Assembly: GCA_004794655.1 (NCBI GenBank)
Contig: SMMW01000634.1
Coordinates: 4,064,501 to 4,128,500 of the forward strand
Direction: 5' to 3'
Source of the DNA: Marisa cornuarietis
Taxonomy: Eukaryota > Mollusca > Gastropoda > Architaenioglossa > Ampullariidae
DNA length: 64,000 bases
The notes beneath the pieces are model-generated. The model made no database searches and had not been told where the DNA came from. It saw nothing but the letters and a program-made list of their open reading frames with translations. A program made the translations under genes and the position numbers. How positions within the stretch are numbered: the first letter of the stretch is position 1; each line of letters begins with the position of its first letter. This document shows positions 12,536-25,700 of the stretch, one piece after another.

Positions 12536-13489
12536 TGGCCGTCAGTTAGTTAGTTCAGCAGTTAGAATTTAGATCAATCTAACTGCTTTTTAGAAGAAAA
12601 AAAAACAAGAAGGCCTTTTCACGACCGATGACTTATTGTGACACTGCGACCTACTTTTTACCAGTAGGGTATCGAACAGTTTCTCTCCCTTGTTTGAAGA
12701 ACTCTTCTGTACGCAGCACGATGGATGCAACTCACGGTTGATGAATACTTTCCGATGCTCGACACGCCTGCTGCCACGACGACCTTTCTAGGGATCCTTC
12801 GCTTATTTGTGAATCTCATGTCAAGGCAGTCATCAGTCCTAATAAAGATTTACCACGTGTAGATAAACTGTGTTCATGGATGAATGATCAGATTAACTTT
12901 GCTTTTTGGTGGAGCTTGCTGTAAGCCCCCTACCAGAATGATTTGCTGGAATTATATATAACGTTCTTGATCACAATGTTCATTCAGGAGAAAGTTAAGA
13001 AAGCTACTACACACACTATCTCTTTCTCTTTCTCCCTCTTTCTCCCTCTCACTCTCTCTGGTGTAGACAGGTGTTGGGCACACCACTGATCGCTTGACTA
13101 CAGCCCACGAACAGAGTGAAATCGATGTCTTTATCTAAAGTCCGGTCGAACCCAGCATCAAACCTGGACGTGTACACGACACAGGCCTTATGCTAGCAGT
13201 CGTCGCAGCAGCGATTGTGTCACTGACCCGCTGGCTAAGGGTGAACAACACTTTGTGATCGCAGATTAAACACAACATGTGCTGCGAACTCGCCAGGTAT
13301 TTCGTGGGTTGCGCGGCGTAACAAACCTTCGTACCGACCGCCATCCGGAGCTACTCATTTGTTTGCTACTTGAACTATTTTCAAGTCACTAGTATATTCA
13401 TTTCTCCCTTCCTACAACTACATCTGAGTGTTGGTTGCTTGCTTACTTTGGCGCGAAAGTGGTTTTGAGGGGAGAGAGAGATGGGGGTG

Positions 13490-13615
13490 GGGGGACCGGA
13501 GTACCTGGAAAAAAAACCCCTGACGTCCGGCCTTGCGAACAGTGTCCTGAGCCGAGATCTGAACCCCAGGCCTTTTCTCTCAGTGGTGACCACTGCGCTA
13601 CCGGCGGCTCACCAT
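13490..13615 (-). mobile_element. tRNA-derived SINE
   Basis: On the minus strand TAGCGCAGTGG (13590-13600) fits the pol III A-box consensus at every fixed position. GGTTCAGATCTC (13554-13565) is a B box with one extra base. The spacing of about 25-35 bp matches a tRNA-like promoter. The sequence could not fold as an intact tRNA, which favours a SINE over a functional tRNA gene. Confidence 0.6.
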
Positions 13616-14810
13616 TAGTCATCTTCGGTTGTGCGAAAGCTTCATGGCGTCGTACATCACAGCTCGCACCAGAGTAAAATGTCAGCTTCATTAAACGACA
13701 ACAACACTCGGTTACATGTGTCACTGATCCTAGCCTTGTAGCTTAGGAACAATAGTCAGTTACTCTAGAGAAAGACTTGATAGCTGTCCGCCCAGTCACA
13801 AATCTCAAAAGTTACTTACCTACCAAAGGTAATCAATCAAGACCATCGTTAATTGATCTTCTCTACTTTACTGTGGACTTTATTGATTTGCCTGTTTATT
13901 TAGTTATTTATTTCTAATTCAAAAACAGAAAGTGTTCGTTTTGTCGTATATCACGACTCAGGTCTTCGTTGAAACTTTGCCTTTGTGCGGCTGTCCCTAT
14001 AATATTTGCCAATGTACAGTCGACATCCGAGAAAAACCTCCGACTGATTTCATAGCTCAAACAACTTTGACCGTAGCTGACTTTGGGTCAGCATTTGACA
14101 TTTATTAGAGGTCCAATGTTTATTCCAGATAAAGATTTACCAGGGAAAGGGTATTTTACTGTAAATATTAATATAACTTGTTCGCATTCAGAGAGTGCCC
14201 CCTGCTCTATTGTTTTATTCCATGACCTGGGTGTTTGGCATACTTGAAACTTCCGTGCAATGTCTTCGCCAGGTAACATACTACCTTGTCCCAAGCTTAG
14301 CGGAATAAGGTGGATTTTCAAACAGAAGTTCGGTTCAGGCATCAGTCAGCGAGCAGGTTTACCAAGAAAGGCAAGTCCAATCAAGGCTCGACCTGGCTTT
14401 TCCTCTCTTCACCTGGAAGAAGGCGAAACTAGAGAGGGCGGGGAAACAAGATAGACCACAAAAGACTACAGTGTAAATACCAAAGCACATTAGTACAGCC
14501 CCGGCATTACCTGGCCCGCAGGCAAATTCCGCTCACACCTGTTCATTCTCAAAATCTGCGGCTTCTGGCTACGAACCCCATCCATGCAGACAAGCGGTAC
14601 AATGCCACGCGTGTGGTCTGTATGGCCAAGGTGTGACCGCCCAGGAACGTGGCCCTACGCTGAGCTTTTCAAACACGATTACAGAGAGACAGAGACAGAC
14701 TAATGATTTCCACACCTGTTCTTCACACGTTGTCTGACGACAGACACGTGGGACACTTCCTCGTAATAGTGTACCGTCTATTGGCCGAGCTTTTGAATAA
14801 CTTTGAAAAT

Positions 14811-16120
14811 TATTATTTCTACATGTAAACACTATGTCAACGTATTACTATTTCCACATGTAAACACTGTCAATGTATTACTATTTCTACATGTAAACAC
14901 TGTCAACGTATTAATATTTCTACATGTAAACACTGTCAGTGTAACACTGTGTCAATGACTTACTATTTCCACATGTAAACACTGTGTCTATGTCTTACTA
15001 TTTCTACATGTAAACACTGTGTCTATGTCTTACTATTTCTACATGTAAACACTGTGTCTATGTCTTACTATTTCTACATGTAAACACTGTGTCTATGTCT
15101 TACTATTTCTACATGTACACACTGTCAGTGTAACACTGTGTCAATGTCTTACTATTTCTACAGGTAAACACTGTGTCTATGTCTTACTATTTCCACATGT
15201 AAACACTATCAGTGTAACACTGTCAATATCTTACTATTTTCACATGTAAACACTGTCAGTGTAACACTGTCAATGTCTTACTATTTCTACATGTAAACAC
15301 TGTGTCAATGTCTTACTATTTTCACATGTAAATACTGTGTCAATGTCTTACTATTTCTACATGTAAACACTGTGTAAATGTCTTACTATTTCCACATGTA
15401 AATACTGTGTCAATGTCTTACTATTTCTACATGTAAACACTGTGTAAATGTCTTACTATTTCCACATGTAAACACTGTCTGTGTAACACTGTGTCAATGT
15501 CTTACTATTTCTACATGTAAACACTGTCTGTGTAACACTGTGTCAATGTCTTACTATTTCTACATGTAAACACTGTGTAAATATCTTACTATTTCCACAT
15601 GTAAACACTGTGTCTATGTCTTACTATTTCTACATGTAAACACTGTGTCAATGTCTTACTATTTCCACATGTAAACACTGTGTCAATGTCTTACTATTTC
15701 TACATGTAAACACTGTGTAAATGTCTTACTATTTCCACATGTAAACACTGTCTGTGTAACACTGTGTCAATGTCTTACTATTTCTACATGTAAACACTGT
15801 GTAAATATCTTACTATTTCCACATGTAAACACTGTGTCTATGTCTTACTATTTCTACATGTAAACACTGTGTCAATGTCTTACTATTTCCACATGTAAAC
15901 ACTGTGTCTATGTCTTACTATTTCTACATGTAAACACTGTCAGTGTAACACTGTGTCAATGTCTTACTATTTCTACATGTAAACACTGTGTCTATGTCTT
16001 ACTATTTCTATATGTAAACACTGTCAGTGTAACACTGTGTCAATGTCTTATTATTTGTCCATGTAAACATTGTGTCAATGTATTACTATATTTGCATGTA
16101 AACACTCAGTCAATGTATTT
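14811..16120. repeat. 1.3-kb minisatellite, 35-bp unit carrying ATGTAAACA
   Basis: About three dozen head-to-tail units share TATTTCTACATGTAAACACT followed by a GTGTCAATGTCTTAC-like second half. The basic period is 35 bp. A longer variant with an extra CAGTGTAACACTG-like segment recurs irregularly. Units differ by a few substitutions (CTACATG/CCACATG, TCAATG/TCTATG/TAAATG), and blocks of alternating variants suggest higher-order expansion. Nearly every unit contains TGTAAACA, a perfect forkhead-factor core. No open reading frame of note crosses it. It ends at TTTCTTACAG/GTTG, which resembles a splice acceptor but has no known exon after it. Confidence 0.95.
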
Positions 16121-19100
16121 TTTCTTACAGGTTGCGTGGGGAGGGGTTAGGACAGAGAAGCACTACTAGCTCAGGACCGGTTGATTTCTGATACAGTCAC
16201 AGTTTCTAGAAAATGTCTTGTCCAAAAAAACTTCATTCCACTAAAATATTGGGTAAGCAAAGACCTTCAATCAAAACACACACAAAGGAAAGGAGAGTGC
16301 CTACTTACGGTGTCTGACACATCCACATATATGCTACAAGTCTTCGTTTAATAATCTGACATGCTTGGAAGAGTGCGAGATTTTTATCTTGACCAGAATG
16401 TCGAAGGAAAGGCACGATCGTCCATTAAACAGCGCAGTGGAGAGCCCGCTGTATCTGCAGGAACCATCATCACTGATAAGAAAACTAATGTCGGTTCAGC
16501 TGAAACGTGGGTGGAGGCAGCAGCGATTTCCGTCGATGGGATCGCAGCCCAGGGAACAAATCTTGATCGTGATGTGAATGCACGGCACAAGTTTAACTCC
16601 TAGCCGTCAGTTTAAAAATCTTTGGCAAAGAGATCTTGGACCTCGTGTGCATCACACAAGATATATATCACAGAAACTTGATCGATGCAATTTGGCGAGA
16701 GTTGCTCCGGCACTCTGTGACCCTCCAGACGGTTCTACCGCGGCTTGGCGTAAACAAGAGAATATTAATAATAATAACAATAATGTACTTACTCTGAGAA
16801 CGAAGCACTGGCCATGTGATGAAGGACAAGGCGATCCAACTCTGTCGAAGTTGTCATGCAAAGCTCACTGTTCCACGGTATCCATCTTGTTTTATTTTCT
16901 GTGCTTTGTGAACATCGTCCGCACGCTGGGCTTTGCTCTCCAGGAGTTCGCTGGCACGTTCATGTTTTTGCACAATGGCAGCACTGGTCCCTGAGATCTT
17001 ATACAGAACACACGCAGTGCTGCTCCAAACAAAACTAAATGGCGAGGCTGTCAAAGGCGGCTGCCCCCGTCACCGAGCGGACCAGTTGACTTGTTCGGCC
17101 AGCCTGCGCAGGTAGTGGGGTCCTCAATTGGGGGGGGGGACAAGCGGAGCCCTCATTACCGGTAACCCTGGCCGCCCCCTCCTTGTCAAACGCGGGGAGG
17201 AGGACTTGAAGAGGGCTTGCGATTGTAGCACGTGGGGGGAGTGAAGGTTTTCTCGGTGTCGGCGGTGGAAGATCAACTGCTAGCTCACCGCGAACTCCTT
17301 TTTGCTGACGTCCTATCGTCTACCACCATCGCCCTTTCGTCAGCGACACCATCGTGTCCGTTTTAGAAAGTTACTGTTGCCAGGATACTAGCAGACGCTG
17401 CAAATGTTTAAAAGGGATTCGGCTGCAAGACCGCTGCAGGCCCTAACCCCCCACCAACGAAGCGTTCACGCCGACGCCAGTCTTCAGAATCGTAGGCTAA
17501 AAGAGTTCGCCCAGCAAGTTCAGAGAAAAGTTTGCCGCGGTGGGGCAGGTCCCTACGGCTGGCAGTCGATACTCACACAGTCCCTGCCTCTTTCCTCCCA
17601 GAGTGCGCAGGCGAGGAGGCGGCGGCGGGCGGCGGCGGTGGCGCTCTCCGCTTGCGCTCCATCAGCAAGGCAGAAAAACTGCGCTTCTATCTTATCATCC
17701 CTGGCTCTTGTTAAAAATAGTCCTCGTGCTCAGTAGGGCAAGCAGACAACAGTAGGCTGTGCTGAGGCCAGGCGAAGTGAACAGACGGGGTAGCTGTATC
17801 AGCAACTTGTGCTGTTGGTGCGAGCGAGGGACCTTGCCAACCTCTGCCTGACCTGCATAATGCTGCCTGGCATTTCCAAGTTGAAGTTTCAGGCCTCTGT
17901 AACCTATCGACGAGGAACCATTTCAAGATTGCACTTTTTCTGTGCGAGTGTTGCTGCGGGAACTGTAGGTGTTAGCAGTCGGTCTGAATACCCTGGGGGC
18001 GAGGCTCTTTGATGTTCTTCAAACGCCCAAGTGCAGGAAAGAGTAGGTGCTTAGGCATCTCGGTACACAGAGGTTTTAACTCGATAACGTGAGCACACTT
18101 ACCTGTTGCTGGGGATGTAGATACAGATTGCCAGTAGCCAGGTTGTTTCCTACCGGCTGTAAATCTTGCACAGTCGTTACCTTCTCGATCTCTGCCCTCC
18201 GTACATATGTACCTCTTGACGTTTGGGTATTTATTTATTCTTTCTTTCTCTCTTTTTTTTGCCGTCAGCTTCTTCGTTCTTTACAGGTTAAGGTTGTGTA
18301 GTCAGCATTCGTTGTGACCTACAGCTGCGTTTCAAATTAATGGTATTCGTGTAGTATCAATAGAATATATGAAGTATGTAAATTAATCATCATCATCATC
18401 ATCATCATCGTCATCATCATCATCATCATCTTCACGGTATTAAGTGTGTGGGCGGTCACCTTATTGTCCTGTGTGAGCGATGATGATGATGATGATGATG
18501 CATAGCAGTTGCGTGACCTAAGTATGGCGGTCATGTGTTGGAGAAGTGTGTCGTGAGCTAAAGTGTGTAGAGTTTGCCCACTTCTCGTGTCACTTCTATC
18601 TTGCTCACCCCCCACCCCACCCCCACCCCCCAAAAAAATGACCGAACACAGACCCGTTTACCTTCTACGAAAGAATGGACAAGGCAAGGGCCACATCCCT
18701 GTTTGCTCTGGTCTCATTCATTCTGTCCCAACAGTTATTAGTCCGGACAATCTGCGCGCTTAGCAAGTAGTTGTGTGACATCTCTGCTCAGCACCTCGCT
18801 GTTCGTATTCCCAGACATCATCATATGTTCGTAAAGAGGATTTTCGTCATACTAGCAGACTGTTCGTATCTCGGAAAAGTATTTCACATCGATGAGAGAT
18901 TTTGCCGCTTTTTTGCAACCAAGAACCGTATATTAGATGTCAGGTGAAGCAAAAAGACACCACGGAGCTTCTGTCGCGGTCAAAGGTCGACCATTTTTCA
19001 TTTCGTTGGACACTGCAAACCGGACAATCACTTTGCTTCATTTCATGTTCAGTCATGTGACTATAAGCCGGCGGGATGGATGTCAGGTTAAAGTTTCAAA

Positions 19101-22100
19101 GTAGTTTGACTCCGTTCAAATAACGTTTTCTTTTTCGTGAAGTATGAGGAAGCCTGCTCCACTTTCATCAACTTGAAATAAATATAAAAAAACCAAGCAG
19201 TTCGATGTTGAGATGGGAAAATTCATCAATCGTCTATTTTTAATTACTTTCATCAATCTAAGTAAGGTTTTAGATGACATTTGCGAAATTTGACAGTGTG
19301 CTGCGTCTCGTAAAGTACATATTATTTAATGACTGGACACAAGGGAATCAATCTAGTCAATGGTGCACAAGATGCTAAAATACCAATAAATCTTTTTTTT
19401 CTCGGGATAAACAGGTTCAAACCTGTGAAGTTAGAATTGTCCGTGGATATGTTTGCGTAGTCAAGGCTACAGCCAGGGGGGGGGGGAGGTAGAACATGTC
19501 TGTGAAGAGGAGGGGTTGTGTTTATTTGAGGTGGGGTCAAAATGGAGCTATTTAATGTTGAAAATAACCCTAACAGCTTGCTGGGGGTATTTTGAGTAGA
19601 TTGCTAAAATATCTGGACTTTGTGGGTCAGCTGCACACACACACAGAAGCAAAATGGGCAAAAGAGTCGATCTCTTATTTCTATCCTAGGAGTGGAGACT
19701 CATCATATTTGTGATTGCTAAGGACTCTTGACGTCTGGACAATTTCTAGGACTAAACACGGGCCTGTCTCAATCCCTACCGTAGGGTAGTACTGACCGAA
19801 TGATGCTGCAGTACGGAGCTCTGAAAACCCGACGCACGGGGTCAAGAGCTGTTCAGACTCCGCCGCACACACTTGCGTGACTAAGAGGATGCAGTCCCGC
19901 GGAGGTTGCTACCCCGCTCCTCTCATCCGTAACAGATACGTGGCAATCAGCGGCCTGATTTGGGGCAACATTACTTCCCTAATCACTGTTGTGGCCATTT
20001 GTAACGAAAGCTTAACCCGGAGACGTAAAAGATTTAATAATAACCCTCCACCTTACAGGTAATTACAGCTGGCGAAGAACAATAACGACAGAGATAAGGT
20101 AACAAGGTCTGTCCTGTTGAAGCAAAGTCCTTGAACATTATCGTCAAAGGTAGAGCGATGTCTGGGTACATGGGTACCCACAAAAGTGGCGACTTACTCA
20201 ATCCAAAGTGTAGTTTTCAATACGTAACTACATTTACCACCATTTACATGATTTACAAATGCGAAACTTGCTGATCTGTTCTTGATTCTACATGGACCGT
20301 CGGACTGAGACCTTCCAACCAAATCGAACGAAATAGATGGGAAAGACTAGTATAACCGTCTGCAACAAAAATTTGATTTAAAGGCTTCGCCGAAATAGGA
20401 TCAACTTGTCTGCCCAGACACTGGTTTTCGCTAGTGTTGTCCAGGGGACGTGGCAAGGAAACCTATCGAAATCTACGCTGTAGACCATTGAATTCATATA
20501 AAAAAAGTCGATGTTTCAGACGGTCTGGCTAGTTCTCGAACGCCTTCCATTAGGACATCTACCTACAATCCTCCGGCTCCGCAACCCCGCATCTCACCAT
20601 CCTTACGATACGGTCTGTGGCAAAGAGTGGACCGTGCTAATGGCACAGGCGATGAGATCGTCTCAACTCTCTTCGCATCGGATGAATTTTCTATTATCTC
20701 CACCTGCCTTGAAACGTTCATTTCCTTTCGATTTCGCAGGGTGAACCGGAGACCGTGAAGTGAGCTTGTGATCATGCGAGATAAGTCGAAAGCCAAACGA
20801 TTTTCGTCATGCAGTCTTCCTTCGATGAAAAGCCTACTGGTCAGCTCGGCTGTTCCTCACAATAAGCTTTATTGCAGATGGTATCTTTTCTCTACACGAA
20901 AGCATTGTCGATGTGGACAAAATCATTAGACATGGTCATTGCAGGTGGTTGGATGATCAGCACGTGTTGTTTCTCGGGTAACGCTGAACTGAAATGAACA
21001 TTTTACATTTGGCGTCTGCTCAAACCATTCTTAGCATGAAAAATGTCGAACGTTTGAGCAAGTTTTGCAAAGTTGTATGTGAAGGTAACAGAAAACCAAA
21101 TGAGTTGGGTCAAACTTTCAGGACATTGGAACTTTGGTCAAGATACTGAGCCAAGTCCTAATTTGTTTACCAATACCAACTGGAGGTTGAACTCTTTGGA
21201 ACTTTGCCTGGTTAAGAATGTCCTTTAACCAGGTTGCAAAGACGTGCACGTGTGTGTGCGCGTACGTATCTCTACATGCGAGCGAATGAGAAACGGTATA
21301 TTTTTATGATCTTTTCCTTTCATGTTTCCTTCCAGGTTTAGATTCCACTGCCTACCCACCTTAGGTGATAAAAGACCAAGTCCAACGATGGCGCTCTTTC
21401 AGCAGGGTTGTAACACCAAGGACTAAATCGGCAAAAAAGACACGACTTTAAAATGAATTTATGGATGTTGTCTGCCTGCAAAAGGACCTGGAAAGAACGC
21501 ATTTGCCCAAGGGATGATGCCCACCCAAGGACGACAACGAAATATGAGAGATACAAAACATGAACCATGCAAAACACCAGGGTTAGTCTGATATTTAGAC
21601 CAGCAGTGGGAGGTGGTGAGACTGATGAGAGAGATGCATGGAGAAGGCACAGAGTAAAACATCCGCAAGTTGCGTACATGCATCAAGGAATGAACGGGCA
21701 CAGATTTAGAGCAAAGAGTGGAGAGAGAGGAGCGGGAGAATGAATGGGAGAATAGAAGAAGTTATATACACACTTGTATGCCTGCACCAACAGACAAGCG
21801 TAAACAATCATGGAGTCGCACATAGCAACGGTCGTCAACAGCAGAAAATAAAGATAAAGACTAATCTTTAACAATTGAAAACATGGAATAGTTCACGCTC
21901 TCTTTTCTTCTTCTCTGACTGCCCTGGAAAGCAGGAACTTTTGACCTGCATCATCTGCATAATTTATCTGATCGGTAAAAACGTGATTGAATCTGAGTTA
22001 CACGTGTAAGTGGGTGCAACTGTCCACGGGTAAGAAAACAAGTTTTTTATTAAGATTTTTAGACGACAGAGGTCAGTTTTAGGTTTAAAAAAAAAGTAGT

Positions 22101-22727
22101 GTCGTCTTTTCCTTGCGGCGCCTAGGGTCGATCCCCCTAACTTACCCTCCGCCACCTTTAGTACACAATTATTTTCTTGATTAATTGGCATTCACACTAT
22201 ACAGAACACGATTAGTTTAAGGCCGCAGTGATAAGTGTTTCATCACTAAAAAAGCTACATTTTATGCAAGGAGGTGGTAAGAGTGAGACTAAAACTTGAG
22301 AGAAGAAATTCCAACAAGACGATCGAAGTGGTTGAAAGCATACTCTCTTGAAGCAATTATTGTGGAGGCGTCCTGCGACAAAATTCGGGTAAGCCACGGG
22401 AAACGCCGGGCTGGTAACTCGTTTTATCGACCTTCCAAGGGAACCGCACCTTCTTCAGACCCAGGATAAATACTGCAATGGTCGAAATCAATTTAGCGGC
22501 ATTATTTACATGTGCCTTCAGCTGATCTTCTTAGGTCCGTGCTCTTTCCGATGGTAGAATGTGATATGCCACCGTGCGGCCATAGATTCGTTGAAAAGTG
22601 AGTCACGCAGGTCAAGTACAGAGTTTCAAAATGTTACAAAAGTGCATAAACAGAACTTGTCTTTTAACAAATGACTTCATCACCAAATAATTAACAAAAC
22701 GAGAATTTTTTTTTACATTTGTGTTAT
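16121..22727. other. Intergenic region, no recognised gene
   Basis: Short open frames occur but none shows a recognisable domain or conserved exon ends. Around 17.1-17.7 kb the sequence is CpG- and GC-rich, including a GGC-repeat stretch near 17620, and could be an unassigned promoter or first exon. CAT/GAT microsatellites lie at 18387-18500, poly-C at 18607-18632 and a G run near 19480. The rest appears featureless. Confidence 0.55.
18387..18500. repeat. (CAT)n and (GAT)n microsatellite pair
   Basis: A CAT run with one CGT interruption (18387-18430) is followed about 50 bp later by a GAT run (18479-18500), which is its reverse complement. The two could pair as an imperfect hairpin of about 20 bp. 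Confidence 0.85.
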
Positions 22728-22733
22728 TTTATT
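22728..22733 (-). terminator. Polyadenylation signal AATAAA of the YAE1 gene
   Basis: AATAAA on the minus strand begins seven bases past the YAE1 stop codon, implying a very short 3' UTR. A T-rich stretch of about 10 bases lies just downstream on the opposite strand. Confidence 0.65.
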
Positions 22734-22739
22734 AATAAT

Positions 22740-25700
22740 TCACACACGCAACAGGGGCTCACACCTTGCCAAAATTTCTAGAAACGTCTGTTGCAAAACG
22801 GGGTCGCTTATGGGAGGCCAGTCTTGAAGGCTGCAAGATCCGAACATCTGGGTTAGTTCCCTTTCGTCGTGGGCCGCAGTTAACTCGCCACCTGGCCGGT
22901 GCTGTCTCTGTCCTTCGGGCGCACGAGAATTCGGTACACTAACACAATTTTCACCGCTTGCAGCAGCAAACTGCGCGCTGTGTTCTTGCTGCCGTTGTAT
23001 TAGGGCTCGCAACAGGTTTGTACAGTCCTGCACAAGGGAGGAGAGAGCTGCCGTCCTCGCCTCTGCTGCCTGAGTTGTTTCCCTTTGTGTGGTGAGCCTT
23101 TCGTGCAAAGTTTGCGAAGCGCTGAAACAAATATCTAAGGTTACAATGCTCAAAGATTCTCTCTAAAAAAAAAAAAAAAAAACTGTAATACTTTCAGCGT
23201 AAGTTTAAACTATCAGAACAAGACAAAACTTTTGTTGTTCCAGTTTATTGTTTCTTGGAAAACCCAGCAAAGTGGAAAATCCATACCTGGAGCATACAGC
23301 AATCATGCTAGAGAAAGTGAAACACCAATAATCTGCAAACTATTAAATAAATATTCATTTCAATTAAGAAAGTCATAATTGTGAAACCTCTCACCCAATC
23401 CCCTTCCTGCCCACCAAGATATTGCCTTCTGTGTTTTTAGTTTCCCTAAAACTGATTCAGACACCACCATCTCCTACTGCAACAATTATTACTTTTACTA
23501 TGTTTAAACATTTCTCTTATTTCTCAACTTGAAAAGCGAAGTGCTAAAGGTGATGTTTATATACAATAACATTTTTGCAGCTATGAGTGTGTCAATCAGA
23601 AACAAATGTTATTAAATCTTTCAGTTTCTTCATAGAATGGGCAACCGAAAAAGTGTGAATTAGTGGCCACATAAAACTGCAATAGATGAGGTGATCCTAA
23701 GAGCATATGAAACCAGACTTGTATTGCCTGTTGAAGCAAAGGTCCACTCCACTTTTGTGTCAGCAAATAATATCCCTGTGGCTGGAAGATTCCTCTCTAG
23801 AAGAACTTAATTGTTGCGGCCCTATACTCCTCGAGGAGTAACAAGGAATGATGATGATGGCTGGAGTATTCAAACACTGACCCTATCCCAACCTCTGGAC
23901 ATTCAAACAGAGACTGCAATAGACACAGGCACAGAAGCCTGACACAAGCCCAATCCTATAAGTTAAGGCATTTACTTTTATCTGCCATCCCTTTTTCTGC
24001 TGACATGCAAGTTATAGTAACTTGGACTGTTAAGTTGCTGATATAGTTGAATAAAGTTGATACCATGTCAAAGCGAATCCAAGCTAGAATGGTCCTTGAC
24101 CAACTGTTTTAAGATCAGGACAGTGTTGTACATACCTGGTAAGCTATTCAAGCTATCCAGAGGATAATACGGCAACTATAACAGTTCCCCCCTTCCCATA
24201 TCTGGTAGAAAATCATGATTTGCTGCAGGCATTATGTAAATTAGCACATTCCTGAGGTGTAGCTTTTTCAAGGCAGTTATGTGTGAAAGTAGGTATGACT
24301 TCACATTTAGCTACCTGAATATGTGACATTATTTTATGAAAACTGTTGTTATCACTGCTCAAGAAAATGGAATATTCATCCCAACTATCACTAAACAACA
24401 TCATTTTTCACCTTTATGAACAAGGTCACGTTTAACTAAACAATGTTTAAATTATGAATGAAGATTCAGTTCAACTGAAGACAAATATGTATCTGCACTT
24501 TTTCTGCATCATGTTTTATTGATCCTGTGGTGTTAATACTATTTATTTCAAACCCATTATGGCTTTGCATCATACGTAACAATTGATGCTGTTGTTTTCT
24601 TCTTCTCCAACTTCTTCCTACTATTATGATTTCATCTAACATTTCTCCAAAGTAACCAAATAGTGTTGACTGGTGATGGTGTTGACCTTCCCAAATAATC
24701 AGAATCTGGCACTTAAGCCTGCCTGACAATATTTTATTTCAAACAAAGTGGATCTCAGTCTCAATATTTGGTTGCTATAACTTCAGTCTTTGAAAGACCA
24801 AATATTAATGTGCATCTGAGACTTTGTGAAAGTGTTAACCAATCTGCTTTATTATTTTACATTTTTCCTGTATCTATAAACTCTCTGCATGCATCTAACA
24901 ACATTGTCTATTTGCTTATATCAGTCATCTAGTTTGATTCCAGTCTCTTCAAAGCTGTATCTCCGTCAATCTGCACAGGTTGTTTTATTATTTATTATTT
25001 TATTATAAATACAAGACATGATTCAATTTATACCAAATGATAAATAGCATTATAAGTTATATTTAATAAATGCGAAGTTTTGTAATCCTTAATTTTTTAA
25101 TAATTTTTACTTCCTAAGCTTATAATCATTTCTAGTTTAACATACGATTATAGAAACTAATTAAGCTGAATTCGTTTTCTTTATACTATATACTATATCC
25201 TTTATATGAAATTTTTTTTTTTCTTTTTCCCCCTCACCCACCAGTTATTAAAATCCTGTGACATTTTTGGTAGGTATGCAAAGAAAATTGTAGTGTAAAC
25301 AAGGAAAAGTTGAGAGAAGAAAAAAAAGAAAAAAAAATTATCCACCTAATCTGGCCAAGCAGCTGGCCTATTGCAAATGCCATAGAAGCTGTGTCCTTGT
25401 AACCTGCATCAAATCCTTGCTGCAGTGTTTCCTCCTCTCCTGCACTAACACCAAGCCTATATCCACTCTGAAAAAGAAAAAAATACCAGCTTTAAACAAA
25501 TCTGAAAAAATGTCCAAGCTAAACAACTGGACTTTCCAAAATTAATGCCCAATACATGAGTAAAATGCTCACAGCAGTTTGTATGCACACGATCTGGCTG
25601 ACACTATATAATCCTGTCATTCCTGACACCAACGCATCACTAATATGACAAGTCCATAGTATAAATACCTTCTTTATATCGCTTTCAGCTCTTTTCCATT

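Larger units (their letters stand above)
9159..14810. other. Upstream/intergenic sequence with scattered repeats
   Basis: The first few hundred bases should contain the adenylate cyclase 5' UTR and promoter on the minus strand; no TATA box or initiator could be fixed. Further on there are CT runs near 9650 and 13020, tRNA-like SINE remnants at about 12.4 and 13.5 kb, and no reading frame with a recognisable domain. The plus-strand frame spanning 8616-9458 is the antisense shadow of the adenylate cyclase exon. Confidence 0.6.
23122..25345 (-). other. YAE1 intron 2, AT-rich, with repeat remnants
   Basis: This 2.2-kb intron is AT-rich, including a very AT-rich block at 24970-25230. On the plus strand it holds a repeat tail at about 23690-23865 with a GCGGCCCTATACTCCTCGAG segment ending in an ATG run, probably a retroelement 3' end. 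A nested inverted repeat lies at 24763-24806. No further exon is needed to keep the YAE1 frame. Confidence 0.7.

Noticed and set aside
14811..16120. CRISPR-like array
   Set aside because: Units are continuous tandem copies without unique spacers, and the context is a eukaryotic genome.
17404..17755. Arginine/alanine/glycine-rich frames near the GGC repeat
   Set aside because: Several overlapping frames are open because of GC-rich composition; none has a recognisable domain. The segment may instead be a promoter-like CpG patch.
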